Positions 10,899 to 23,060 of a stretch of 64,000 bases of DNA are shown piece by piece. The position numbers and the translations under genes are program-made. The stretch is from Utricularia gibba. Taxonomy: Eukaryota > Streptophyta > Magnoliopsida > Lamiales > Lentibulariaceae. Numbering within the stretch: the stretch's first letter is position 1; the number at the start of each line of letters is the position of its first letter. Location: NCBI GenBank assembly GCA_002189035.1, contig CM007990.1, positions 124,001 to 188,000 of the forward strand. Direction: 5' to 3'. The notes below the pieces were generated by a model. It did no database searches, had not been told where the DNA came from, and saw nothing but the letters and a program-made list of their open reading frames with translations.

Positions 10899-13800
10899 AT
10901 GGCATCTTTGTCGCTGCGACTCCCTACCCCTGTTCGTACTTCCAGAAAAGGTAATACAAGAGCCAAAACTGCTCGCTGCTTTAGAAGTACTGCCTGCTAC
11001 AGAAACCGGCAGGAAGAGGATAAAAATCGCTTTGGATTGGGGAGTGTGAGAGAAGTTTTGCAGAAGGACGCAGCGTTTTTGAGAGCGGGATTCAGCGAAG
11101 CATTGCAGTTGGGAAGATTATTGGAGGTTTCTAGGTTGGTGGAGGATTTGATTTGGCTGCGGATTCTACAGGACCCCGAGTCATTGTCCTTGAAATTTCC
11201 AGATTGGCCTCGTCCCTGCTATCCAGGTGCTCAGCTTGGAGTTATAGGATTCTGCATGTTCCCACGAAATGATTCCGTATATATAATTCTGGAGTTTATG
11301 CTTGTCAAAAATTCGGATTCTGATCAGTAGTCGCTGAGGCAGTGTCTATTTGAGAAGCTTGAGATTTATTAGGGAAAGTTCATAGCCTGTTTTATTTAGG
11401 TACTATACTGCTGTTTAAACTGTTAATTCCTTGGCCTAAAAGTTGTTTTTTTTTTTTTTCTTCTTCTGGCCTTTTGTGTAGAACTCTACGGTCTGGATTT
11501 GTTTTTTGCTGACCTGAATGCGTTGGAGGTGTATTCTGTCTACTTCTACCGTCTCTTCAGGATGTGGACCAAACCCCTTCCCGAACTCTATGACGCTGAT
11601 ACAGTGACAGAGTATTTCACCCTGAGGCCACATGTTGTGGCTTTCCGAATTATTGAGGTCTTTAAATCACTATGCATTTCTTTTTCCTTCTGCTTGGATC
11701 CTGAGTATGACATTGACACTTTCACCGCATGGACTGATGCCTAAGCATTTTGGTTGAACTATTTTTCAGTTGAATTATGTAGCTTCTCATTGTTTTCTGA
11801 TGCAGGTTTTTATAGCCTTTGCCTCCTCAATTGTCAAGTTTCAGCTCTCAAGGTTCACTTTTTCTGCAGACAAGGGTGTTCATCAGAACACTTCGAATTT
11901 CTATTTTGGGATGTTACTGAAAGAAACCATGCTATACCTGGGACCGACATTTATAAAAAGTAATAAGGATTCTGTATTTAGAGTTAAATGGATCACCCTG
12001 ATTCTCCTTCACCTGATAAATCATATGAATGTTTTGTCCATGCACAGTGGGCCAGTCTCTCTCTACAAGGCCTGATTTAATTGGCGATGATATTTCGATG
12101 GTGAGTTTAAATCATTTTTAATGGCCTTTCACATGAGAGAAGAAAATCTTGTTGAAATATGCACTTCAAATATCAAGCATTTGGTTTCAATTCACAATTT
12201 CAGGCTCTATCAGAACTCCATGATCAAGTCCCTCCATTCCCTCGGGCTGAAGCAATGAAGATTATTGAAGAAGAGTTAGCTTTTCCTGCAGAGATGTGCT
12301 TTAGCTATATCTCTGAGGATCCTGTTGCTGCCGCTTCATTTGGTCAGGTATAGAGAATGTCATTACGTGCCATTGTCCTTTCTCCACCTTTGAAATCTGA
12401 AGTCAAATATATGAGAGGCAAAGGAATAATATGACCTTAATACAATTGAGGCATTATTATTTGTAGGTCTACAAGGCAAGTACTCTCGATGGAGTTGACG
12501 TTGCTATAAAAGTTCAGCGTCCCAACATGCGCCATGTTGTGTTTCGAGATATATATGTTCTTCGTATTGGGGTTGGTTTCATCTTCATGTATTGCAATAT
12601 TTTATTTTGATGTTCGCCGGATGCTGAAATTTTGTCAACTACTTCAGCTTGGCCTATTGCAAATCATAGCTAAAAGACAAAATGACCTTCGTCATTATGC
12701 CGATGAGGTTGGAAAAGGCTTGATTGGAGAGTTGGATTATACTTTGGAAGCTGCAAATGCTCTAGAATTCATGGTATTCATTGCTCATAACTGAATTAGT
12801 TGTAAGCAAGGGCTTCACATCCTAATTAGTGGTGAGAAGCTTCTATGCAAAAATCATTTCTTTAGGTAGCTCTTGATTTCAAGACTTTTTTTTCTTTCTA
12901 AATCTAGTTTAATAACCCTCTGCTCTCTCTTCCTCTATCTATCACCGATATATTCTAACTTTCTGTTGTCATAATCATTATGCAGGAGGTTCATTCTAGG
13001 TTTACTTTTATGCATGTACCGAAAGTATTGACCCATTTGACTAAGAAAAGAGTATTAACCATGGAGTGGATGGTTGGTGACAGTCCAAAGGAGTTAATAT
13101 CAAAGCGGTCTCCAGAGTCTAACCGAAAGCTTCTTGATTTGGTTGGATTATGATCCATGGAATCTCAACTAAGTGCATCGATATTTTGTTTCCCTTCTCC
13201 TTTTGCGTGTTATCTCTTAAAAACACTGATTCCCAATTCTATGTGAAGGTTAGCAAAGGTGTGGAGGCATCACTCGTTCAACTTCTTGACACTGGCTTAA
13301 TGCATGCTGATCCACATCCTGGAAATTTGCGATATGTATCAGGGAAAATAGGGTATTTAGCTGCTTTGTTCTGCATTGAGGCTGAGTTTCGCCTTGTCCA
13401 CGTGCAATTTTGATTGAAACATGTATCAGTGAAGGATGATTATTTTTTATCACTTCGTGTAACAGGTTTCTGGATTTCGGCTTACTCTGTCGTATGGAAG
13501 AGAAACATCAATTTGCCATGTTGGGTGCCACTATCCACATAGTATATGGTGATTGGGCATCCCTGGTAACCGATCTGAGGGAAATGGATGTTATAAAGCC
13601 TGGAACTAACATAAGGGGCTTCACCATGGTAGTATCAGTTTGTTTAGAAATATAATTTTAAAAATGACGTTTTTAATCTGCATTATGCACCATTACAATA
13701 TCTGTTAAAGGACCTGGAAAGTGCGCTGGGAGAGCTGGACTTCAGCGCTGGGATACCAGATGTCAAATTTAGTCGAGTAAGGATTGTCTGCAACTCTCTG

Positions 13801-15064
13801 TGTTTCAGCGTCTGTGTTTGTTATTTTCAAGTTAGCTGCGTTTCTGTGCTTCACTTATTCTACTAGTCTTCTTGCACTGAAGGTACTGGGTAAAATTTGG
13901 TCTGTTGCACTGAAGTACCATTGCCGATTACCACCATACTATATTCTTGTGTTGCGTTCATTGGCTTCTCTAGAAGGTACCTTTCATCTTTCGAACTCCA
14001 GCCGTGCGGTTTCATACAATTTGTTTTTAAATTGTAGGATTGGCCGTCGCTGTGGATCCAAATTTTAAGACATTTGAAGCCGCGTATCCATATGTTGTTC
14101 AGAAACTTCTCTTTGACAATTCTGCAGCCACAAGAAGAATTCTGCATTCGGTATTGTAGAGGAGAAAAGTGTCTATAACTTTCAATCTCTTGGTGAATCT
14201 CCTTTTTAAACAGCGTGTCAAAATTTTCAGGTCGTTCTGAATAGAAAGCGGGAGTTTCAGTGGCAAAAGCTTTCCATGTTCTTGAGAGTCACTGCAACGA
14301 GGCAAGATACTGCTTCCTCGTCTACTCAGTCATTCATCAACTTTTTAGTCGGCCTCTGAGGATGCTTTCTATCCCATATTTCCTCTAGGAGGAGGCTCCA
14401 ATCTGTCGTCTCGCCGGCCACTGAAAATCATCCTGCAAATCTCACGAAAGGAATTGGACCGGAGGTGAACATTGCAGGCTTTGCACTGAGGCTGCTAACA
14501 TCTAGCAACGGCCAGGCAATAAGAAGGCTTCTAATGACTGCGGTTGCAATCACTACTTCTTCTTCTTTAACTTCTCATTCTTAGAGCATATTGCCTTTTT
14601 GCTCCTCTCCGGAAATGGATCTGCTTCTTACGATTACTCTAAAACAGGAGGGCACGGTGTTGATAAGGGCGCTGGTTTCAGATGAGGCTGCTTTATACCG
14701 ACAACAGCTTTGCCGAGTGATCTCCAATCTGCTGTTTCAAAGGATGAGTCTCGCCCTGCAGAAGGCTTTTAATCTCCAGCTCTCCGAATTCGCCTCCCCG
14801 GTGCTTTCCTCTCCCGAGGACTATGAGCTTCAAACGCTGTCTCTGGAGAAGCATTACAGATCGTTTCTAAGGGACAGAAGACTGAGGGTCATCTTCTTCA
14901 AGTACCTGAATACTGCAAGAAAAGACCCCATCTTGTTGTTTAGGTTCTGCTGGACATCCATGGCCGTAATCCTTATGGCGGCAGCCATGGCATGCCAAAG
15001 AATGATGCTCTCCCTTCCTAGGGCCCGTCTTCTCCCTAAGCGCATTGCCGTGTCTCCTGCTTGA
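10899..15064 (+). CDS. ABC1/ADCK (UbiB-type) atypical kinase, plastid-targeted
   Basis: Sixteen exons: 10899-11226, 11482-11657, 11806-11959, 12048-12100, 12204-12347, 12467-12571, 12648-12773, 12986-13141, 13249-13352, 13466-13628, 13711-13776, 13883-13976, 14038-14150, 14231-14301, 14389-14542, 14648-15064; total 2424 nt, about 807 aa, in phase throughout. The Ser/Arg-rich N-terminus looks like a chloroplast transit peptide. Family signatures: FIKMGQSLSTRPD (KxGQ), AAASFGQVY (Ala-rich nucleotide loop), VAIKVQRP, ELDYTLEAAN, HADPHPGN and LDFGLLC. ABC1 kinases of plants act in prenylquinone and plastoglobule metabolism; this one resembles the long At5g24970 type. The last exon carries a C-terminal extension with a hydrophobic stretch near the end (WTSMAVILMAAAMAC), a likely membrane segment. 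Intron 14 is of GC-AG type (AG|GCAAGA). Confidence 0.9.
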
Positions 15065-15703
15065 CTAAATGTACTAAACAGCACATTCCACACCAGCCCA
15101 TTCTTGTTGTTCATTACACACCAGCCCATCCACACAAAACGTACACGCAGCAAACAAGCCATTCCAAGCTAACCTGATACGTGCAAATGAACATCAGTGG
15201 GTTCAAAAAAGAAGACCAATTTGAAAATGCTGAATTAATCATTTTCCACATAGTGTATTGTAGGGTAAAAATTAGAAATAAAGGAAACAGCATTATGAAG
15301 GAGGACTAGGGGAATCATTAGCATATTCAAAACTAGTCCTGTTAGATCACACTCTGGATTATATGTTAAACATTATTCCTTAAAGAATCATTCTTTGTCT
15401 ACCCGAAGACCGAGATAACTAGATGTGTTACCATATTCGCGTGTAATCTCCACAGGATTTTTTAATAGCGATTAAGGAAATAATAATAAGGTTTAAGCTC
15501 AGTGCCTGCTTATAACTTCATCGACATGGAGGGTGTTTATTGCGAATAACGAGGTGATTTGTCGGAAGATTTGCAGTTGCAGGCCTCCATGATTCGAAAT
15601 ATGACCGTTGGGGGGTGCCATGTAATGGCTGCCGTTCAAAAAAGCTTCACTACATTTTGAGTGGGAGTCTCAGCAGAAATCGAATTCTGCCCAAGAAACC
15701 CAA
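15065..15703. other. intergenic spacer and promoter region
   Basis: AT-rich DNA between the kinase stop and the glutaredoxin-like gene; it presumably holds the kinase 3' UTR and the next promoter. No coding or structured element was seen. Confidence 0.4.
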
Positions 15704-16828
15704 ATGGGTTGTGTTTCTTCGAAGCTCTTCACCAAGGAAATTCACCGAGAGAATGTCGACAAGAACAGAGCTTTCTTCACGCACCATGTGGTGTCTCTAA
15801 CCTCGAGTACGTATGGAGCTCTTAGTCTTGAGAAGAAGAAGCCGATTCTACTGGAGAATGAAATTGTGAAGAAATGGGAAAAAGGAGAAGAGCGCCGCTC
15901 GGCGGAGGCAAAAAGGGCGTCGCCGGTTAAGGAACAGTCGCCGGAGATTATAAATGCATGGGAGCTAATGGAAGGACTAGAAGAAGAAACCAAGAAAAGC
16001 CCGAAATCGAGTGCTTGTGGAGATGAGTATTCGAGGAGGAGTCCTTTCAAGAAATTGAATCGATTTGCGGGTTCTCCGAGGAAGGTGAAGAAAATTGGAG
16101 GTAAAGAAAATACCCCAAAAACTGCTGTTAGAGAATGTAATGATTTGAAGAAGCAATCTCCGAAAATGTGGAGTTTTAGGTTTGATTCCGGCGTCACGCC
16201 GCCGTCGAGACGGCGGAGTTTAGGACCGTTGTTCGATCCCGAACTCTTGGCGTCATTTGAGAAGGAGGTGTCTGAAGAAGAGGAAAATTTGATGAATAAA
16301 CAGATGGTTTCAGACATGAAATTGAGGAAATCTCATGATTCCTCCGCTGTTCTCGAATCGTACAAGAGAAAGTGTCCCGCTGGAGGAGAAAACGGGGTTG
16401 TCTTATACACGACAACTCTACGAGGAATCAGAAAAACATTTGAAGAATGCAATGTTGCGAGATCTATAATCGAATCAAAGAATGTTCAAATGTTCGAGAG
16501 AGATGTTTCAATGCACGCAGGTTTCAAAGACGAACTGAGAACTCTGATGGGCAGCAAGAATGTGAAAGTGCCATTGCTTTTTGTGAAAGGAAGATTGATT
16601 GGTGGGGCGAATGAGATTATGAAGCTGGAAGAGGAGGGGAAATTGGAGGTTCTTCTAGATAGGATACCACCGGCGACTCCCGGCTGCCGTAGCTGCGGCG
16701 GATTCCGATTTCTGATGTGTGTGGAGTGCAACGGAAGCTGCAAGGTGCTCGGTGAAGACAGGATCAAGAGGGTCAAGTGTGAGAAATGCAACGAAAATGG
16801 GTTGATCCAGTGTCCCTCTTGTTGTTAA
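15704..16828 (+). CDS. glutaredoxin-like protein with C-terminal CxxC repeats
   Basis: Intronless, 374 aa. The start MGCVSS is a consensus N-myristoylation site with Cys3 for palmitoylation, pointing to membrane attachment. A low-complexity, basic, Pro/Ser-rich region (about 20-215) leads to a glutaredoxin fold from VVLYTTTLRGIRKTFEEC (about 227) through VPLLFVKGRLIGGANEI. It closes with four CxxC pairs (CRSC, CVEC, CEKC, CPSC), a probable zinc-binding tail. This matches the plant family of At3g28850, At5g39865 and At1g64500. The usual CxxC/CxxS redox site is replaced by TLRG, which is normal for this family and argues against classical oxidoreductase activity. A 191-residue antisense frame exists but is a shadow. 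Confidence 0.93.
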   Translation: MGCVSSKLFTKEIHRENVDKNRAFFTHHVVSLTSSTYGALSLEKKKPILLENEIVKKWEKGEERRSAEAKRASPVKEQSPEIINAWELMEGLEEETKKSPKSSACGDEYSRRSPFKKLNRFAGSPRKVKKIGGKENTPKTAVRECNDLKKQSPKMWSFRFDSGVTPPSRRRSLGPLFDPELLASFEKEVSEEEENLMNKQMVSDMKLRKSHDSSAVLESYKRKCPAGGENGVVLYTTTLRGIRKTFEECNVARSIIESKNVQMFERDVSMHAGFKDELRTLMGSKNVKVPLLFVKGRLIGGANEIMKLEEEGKLEVLLDRIPPATPGCRSCGGFRFLMCVECNGSCKVLGEDRIKRVKCEKCNENGLIQCPSCC

Positions 16829-17523
16829 GTTAAATCTCTGGTTTACAGTATTCTTGGTGTGGTTTGAGTTGCTAGAAAGCTGAAGATACAAGTTATTTGC
16901 CAGGGCTCTAATATGTCTCACAAAATTGTAGTCTTCTGACATGCCTCGGTGATCTGTCCGAGTTCAGTGAAAGTTGCCTTGTTTCGACCTTGTATCTTCC
17001 TGTTTTTCACGATACGTTAGGTTGAATCCTGTCCTAGATTACGGGAAAGATGTCGTCTTTATGCTAAAAAAACAGCTTTCAAGCCCGTTATGCCTGATCA
17101 GCTTCGAAATCTGATTTAACTGACGAGAGACTGTTGACTCGGCTGAGGTGCTTCTGATAAGAAAAGACAGTTGACGCATCAGCTTTCGAGTGCCAACTCA
17201 GACCTCTAAAAGCTTGGCGCAGCCAGATCTGTCAAGAAGCACTATATTCTGATTCTGATGCTTTCCACTATATTCTTTGTAGCCGATGTAGTCGCTTGTC
17301 TTTCGGTGCTTTCAAGGGATCACTTGCATCATTCGACCACTTTTATTTCGCGCTCCAATCTCCATATCTGTGATCTGGTTTTTTCCCTTTTCAATGATGC
17401 ATTTCCGCAACCCATTCCACAACTCGGAGTTACAGGTGTTCTAGAGGCCAAGATAGTGATTTGCAGTGTCCAGTTTTGTAGCTCCTAGGATTCTCCGGCG
17501 ACCGTAAGCCTCGGAAGCAGATT
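16829..17523. other. intergenic spacer
   Basis: 3' flank of the glutaredoxin-like gene and 5' flank of uS11. The plus-strand frame 17258-17488 has no recognisable protein character. Confidence 0.4.
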
Positions 17524-17647
17524 TGGGCCAAAAGGCTGTGACTAATGAAGATTGGGCTCAAAATCATAAAGGGCCGAGAGGTTGCACCATAAGAATAAGG
17601 GCCTCAAATCCATTTCTCCATTAGCTCTTCGTCCCAGTAGGGTTTTC
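17524..17647 (+). promoter_or_regulatory. site II and telo-box promoter elements of uS11
   Basis: TGGGCC at 17524, TGGGCT at 17553 and GGGCC near 17571, followed by a telo-box AGGGTTTT at 17639-17646 in the leader. Site II (TGGGCC/T) plus telo-box is the known combination in plant ribosomal protein promoters, where TCP and telo-box-binding factors tie expression to growth. The arrangement agrees with the gene downstream. Confidence 0.7.
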
Positions 17648-17701
17648 ATTTCCGCACGGGTTGCTGCTGAGTCGTCGTTCCTTTCAGCGACCACCGGAAC
17701 C

Positions 17702-18785
<1,084 letters not shown>

Positions 18786-19830
18786 CTCCATCGCTCATAT
18801 GCATTTGTTCTGCTATCAAGCTTGAATTTTGTTCGTGAACATTTCAATCCCCTTGCTGAAACTCAAGAAATGTTTGTGTCATTTCATCGGACTTGGTATG
18901 CAAAAGCTGGTTTTTTTGGGATTCCCAATTGCCCCTTGCGTCATTGAAATGCCATTATCCCCAATTTTTTTGGTGCTGTTCAAATGATCATTTTTAATGC
19001 TCTGTGTTCTACGGTGCAGTGTTATTAGTGCTATGATGTGTGATTGCTTGTGGGAAATAGCTTTTCCGCCCTTGTTGCTACAAAATGCAAATAAGGGCAC
19101 TATATATTCCCTACATGAAACACCGTCCAACTTTGTCTGCAGTATTCTGTTGCTGTCGATTTTCAAGGATGGTACAAGAAGTAAACTTCAACCCAATTTT
19201 ATCCAGACCGAGTCAATGAGCAAGCTCGTCCATATTTTTATTGTTGCATGACTAAGTCCATCCTGGTCAGGTTCATTTATGTGCATTTCCTTGTAAGAAC
19301 CAAAAGGAATGATGATTGGACGCCAAATCGAGGCAAACTTTTTTTAAAAAAAAGGAGGCGATAATGATGAAGGGAACTTGCCGAATTTTGTCCCAAGTGC
19401 ATCTTCTTCTTGACCTGTGGTTTAGGGGTCAAGTCATGCTCTAATGACGTGAGCCAATTGGTCTCTCTGAGCGGGTCATTGTCTCTCTCGGACACCTAAT
19501 CATCCATTTTTCCAGTTTCTAATATGGTACATGACACAGTTTGTGTAATAGAGCACAGTATCACACACTAGGTAAGTAGCATAAAGATTCCTGTTACTTA
19601 ATTTACACGAGTAGTTCCATACGTGTTTTTTTGTAATTTGTAGTGCTAGAAGTATGTAGTCTGTGGTCTTTCTAAAGTCAAGTCACTACTTAGTGCGGCC
19701 TGTGGAACCGCGTTCCAGGAACATGACTGGAGATTTCCAGGACCTCCCGCGTGGAAATATGTTGCTACTCTTCCCTTCTATTAGACTACTAGAGTTCATC
19801 TTTTTTCCCCTTTCCATGCATCAGTTAGCA
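18786..19830. other. intergenic spacer
   Basis: 3' UTR of uS11, then AT-rich DNA up to the NAC start. I see no gene, repeat array or RNA structure of note. Confidence 0.4.
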
Positions 19831-20670
19831 ATGAGTGCGAATGACTGCCCTGTAGGCTTCAGGTTCTACCCAAACGAAGAAGAGCTTCTCTCCTTTTATC
19901 TCCATCGCAAGATATATGGAAACTGTCCACCCTCCATTGACAGCATCATCCCACTTCTCCACATCTACGACTATGATCCCCCAGACCTCCCAAGTAATGA
20001 ATGGAATTCGAGCGTTCAACCTCGTAGTGAATGACACCTTTGTTAGTCGTAGTAACATGAAATTTATCGTGTTGATTAGGATTTGCAGGGAACCATTCTC
20101 CATTAGGAGGGGAGCAGTGGTTCTTTTTCGTTCCGATGCGAGGGAAAGAAGCGCGTAATGGAAGGACTAACAGGCTAACCCCACAGGGGTACTGGAAAGC
20201 AACCGGGACACAGAGTGACGTTAACTCCCCAGCACCAAATCATCGGCCGGAAAAGAACGATGGTTTTCTACGCTGGACGAGCTCCTACCGGCCGGAAGAC
20301 TCCGTGGAAGATGAATGAGTACAAGGCTGTGGAGACCCCTTCCTCCTTGCCAACCTCGCAGGTGCGGTGAAGCACCTCTTTCATGTTTTAGTTGCGGGTT
20401 TCATGTAGAGGTACTAAAACTTGCTTGCAGGTCAGGGAGGAACTCAGTCTGTGCAGAATCTACAACAGGCCATCATCGGGAAGAGCATTCCAGAGACGAA
20501 CGCTACGAGGTTTGGAGGCAGCTGAGTATCAGCAAAGGGTTGAACCAGCGGTGGAGAAACCATCCAATGGAGAGCCCAAGGATGCTGAAGCAGAAGCTGA
20601 AAATATGGCTGCCAATGGCTTCGCTTCGTGGGATTTGGAGTCCATATGGATGAACTTAGGCTACACATAG
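19831..20670 (+). pseudogene. NAC transcription factor, frameshift in the NAC domain
   Basis: NAC domain DNA-binding protein resembling the ANAC090/ANAC061 clade. Exons are 19831-19993, 20089-20361 and 20431-20670. Subdomain A reads [37 protein letters not shown] and [50 protein letters not shown]. The frame of exon 2 reads into a stop at 20316-20318, while subdomain D lies in another frame. Dropping one C from the CCCC run near 20228-20231 restores [16 protein letters not shown] and gives 224 aa overall. Literal translation would give a protein truncated inside the NAC domain. Splice sites and the C-terminal exon are intact, so a sequencing error is as likely as a real null. Confidence 0.82.
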
Positions 20671-21951
20671 GAAACCAAGGCTCTTCATAAAAAGGCAAGC
20701 GTTAGGAACATTATTATCGATAAGAGTTAACGTTTGGACCAGAAATAATCTTGATGGGCCGTATAATGGGCCTTGCAATCATTATCTGTTAGCAAGCCAA
20801 GCGTGCCGAAGCCCAGCCCATCAATCGCGTGCGAGGCGGCAACCGTTTTCCTCCCGTTTCCCTGTCCCCTGGGCGCCTACGTGGCAAGCACGCGTGACGT
20901 CATCACCAATCATATGAAGATTTCTCAAGTTTCGGTTTTCACTTTTTCACCATGTTAAACGAAGGAATAGTGAAATAGAACAGTGGAAAGGGTTGCCTCT
21001 GGAAAAGGTAAAATGAAAGGGTTTTAATATTTGGTTGTTGCAGGCTGCAGGGGGAGTGATAATGCGGGGGGACAACAAATCAGGGGAACCAACCAGCGTC
21101 AGTATGACTCATACCCATCTACCGTACAACGTTTTTGAGACAAAACATCCAACCGTCCATGTTCTGTCCAATCTTATCATCAGCTCCGTCACTTTCTTCT
21201 TCCTCGACTCATCTTCTCACAGTTAAAAAAAGCTATTTTGTTCTTGTGGGACCGCTTTCTTCTTCAGTTTCTTACGTGACATCAACCCAACCGAGTGCAC
21301 GCTACATCTCTACTCTGGGATTCTTCTTCTTCTTCTTACGCACTCTGCAACTGATGAAGAAAGGCCACCATCCGGTACTTCAGTTCCCCACATGTTATCC
21401 CTCCCTCCTGAGAAACAGTCCCCTGTTCTTGGTTCGCCCGAGAAAGTTATCATATCCTGAGAAAAGAAAAAAAGAAGGCTTGAGGACTGAGATCACGTGG
21501 ACAGATTTCGCAAATCCAAGAAAAGCTTCCGGTGATTTGTGAGCTTAAAACAGAGGAGGAGTTGCAACTTACTATCACCTTCTCGTAACCATCATCATCA
21601 ATCATTTAAAAAAAAGTAGGCAATTGTCTGGTTATCATCTGCAAATCCCCTCCCCCCACGGGAGTGACACTAATCGAAGCATCTCAACTACCCTCCAGTT
21701 AGCAAGGGCCAGAGGCTCTGGGCCACAGGGTTGAGGTAGAAATGAATGCTTCCCTCCACGTACGCGTTGTTCTAGCATAACATTTATGTGGGTTTTAAGG
21801 TTTAAGGTAACTTTTTTCTTCTATGGGCAAATATATGATGCTCCAATGAGAAGAGTTACTCAGAATAGCAATCAAATATCTGGACAACTCCTTTATGTGT
21901 GTTGATTTGACATCAGAACAAGGATCAAGATCACTTTTTTATTTTCTTTTT
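20671..21951. other. intergenic spacer
   Basis: Between the 3' ends of the NAC gene (+) and the B3 gene (-), which converge. There are TTC/TCT-rich stretches around 21310-21345. The plus-strand frame 21135-21542 is low-complexity and not recognisable. Confidence 0.4.
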
Positions 21952-23060
21952 CTAGATGTGAATCTCAAAGATGGAAGAAATTGAAGTGTGTACCATGTGA
22001 TCTGAGTAGTATTGACGATATGGGTTGGTGTGGCCGGAGTTTGGAGAATCCAGCAGCGTCGGATTTTGGGGTTCACCGTCCTGAAACTCCAAGTTCACGC
22101 CGAATAATCTCAGTGTCTTGAAACTGTTATTCCCTCCTGTATTTGCTTGATTCCGTGGCACTGTAGAAGCAGATCCTGTATTTTATTTATATTCTCAATG
22201 AAGGATATGATATGTCACTACAGTGAAGTGCAATGAATGAATCTTTCGGGAAAAAGGAAACCCACACGCATGCACATTCGCAGAGCTCAGTGATTGCTTT
22301 TCTTCAAGGAAACACCAACACAATTTTGGTTGCAGAGAAAATGCAGGAAATGGGTACTTGTTAATCCAATAAAATGAGCAAGAGATTTGGAGAATCACTT
22401 TACTTTTGATTGTTGATTACCTGAAGAAGGGCCTGAATTTTTGGATTGGCCGGAGGTCCCCCTGCCATCGCCACTCGTGGCGGCGTTGTGACTCCTGCGC
22501 CGCCATCCGATGAATAAGCGGCCGGTGGAGGCGCGGTGCCGAGAAAAGGTAACTACATCGCCGGCGTCGAGACGTTTCTCCTTCACGAAACGGCTCCACC
22601 CCTTGGTTAGAACGTAGCTCTGGCTACTGTTCCAGTACGAGTAGCGAAACCTCCAGGTTTTCCCCAGCTCATCCATGAAGTTCAAGAGAACCCCATTCTC
22701 GCAGGAGTCCCCTCCGCAGTTCATCGGAAAATTCCTCTCCGCGTGCTGTTTCGGGATCACCAGACGGTTGAGCTTCCCAACGTCGCTCGGCGTCAATGGC
22801 TTCTCGAACAACATCTCCCTGTGCTCCTGCCCCGGCGCCCCCCCGCCGTCGAGCTCTTCATCCTCATCATTGTTGAGGTTGAGGTTGAAGGCGAAAGGGG
22901 CACGGCGGTGGCTGCCGTGGTTGGAACGCAGAAGACTCCTCTAAAGCCGCTGCGGTCGTGATTGGGTGGCGCAGACTCCGTGCTCAACTTGGACCACCAC
23001 CCCCGCTGCGGCTGCGGCGGCGGCGTCCGGAAGCTCCGAGTAGTAGTGATTGACAGACAT
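21952..23060 (-). CDS. B3-domain repressor, NGATHA-like (NGAL) type
   Basis: Nuclear B3 transcription factor of the NGAL/SOD7 group (Arabidopsis At2g36080, At3g11580, At5g06250), repressors controlling organ and seed size. Exons are 23060-22421 and 22160-21952. The B3 domain starts [20 protein letters not shown] and ends [10 protein letters not shown]; exon 2 carries the RLFGV repression motif ([12 protein letters not shown]). The conserved family start [12 protein letters not shown] is at 23060, but codon 40 is an in-frame TAG (22943-22941). After it the same frame resumes with [13 protein letters not shown] and MLFEKPL. Translation could restart at ATG 22814 and give a 200-aa protein with an intact B3 domain. 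One surplus G in the GGGGG run and one missing C in the CCCC run would bypass the stop, so assembly error is plausible. Confidence 0.85.

Noticed and set aside
15742-16317. 191-codon minus-strand frame
   Set aside because: Exact antisense of the glutaredoxin-like gene; composition is explained by the sense codons.
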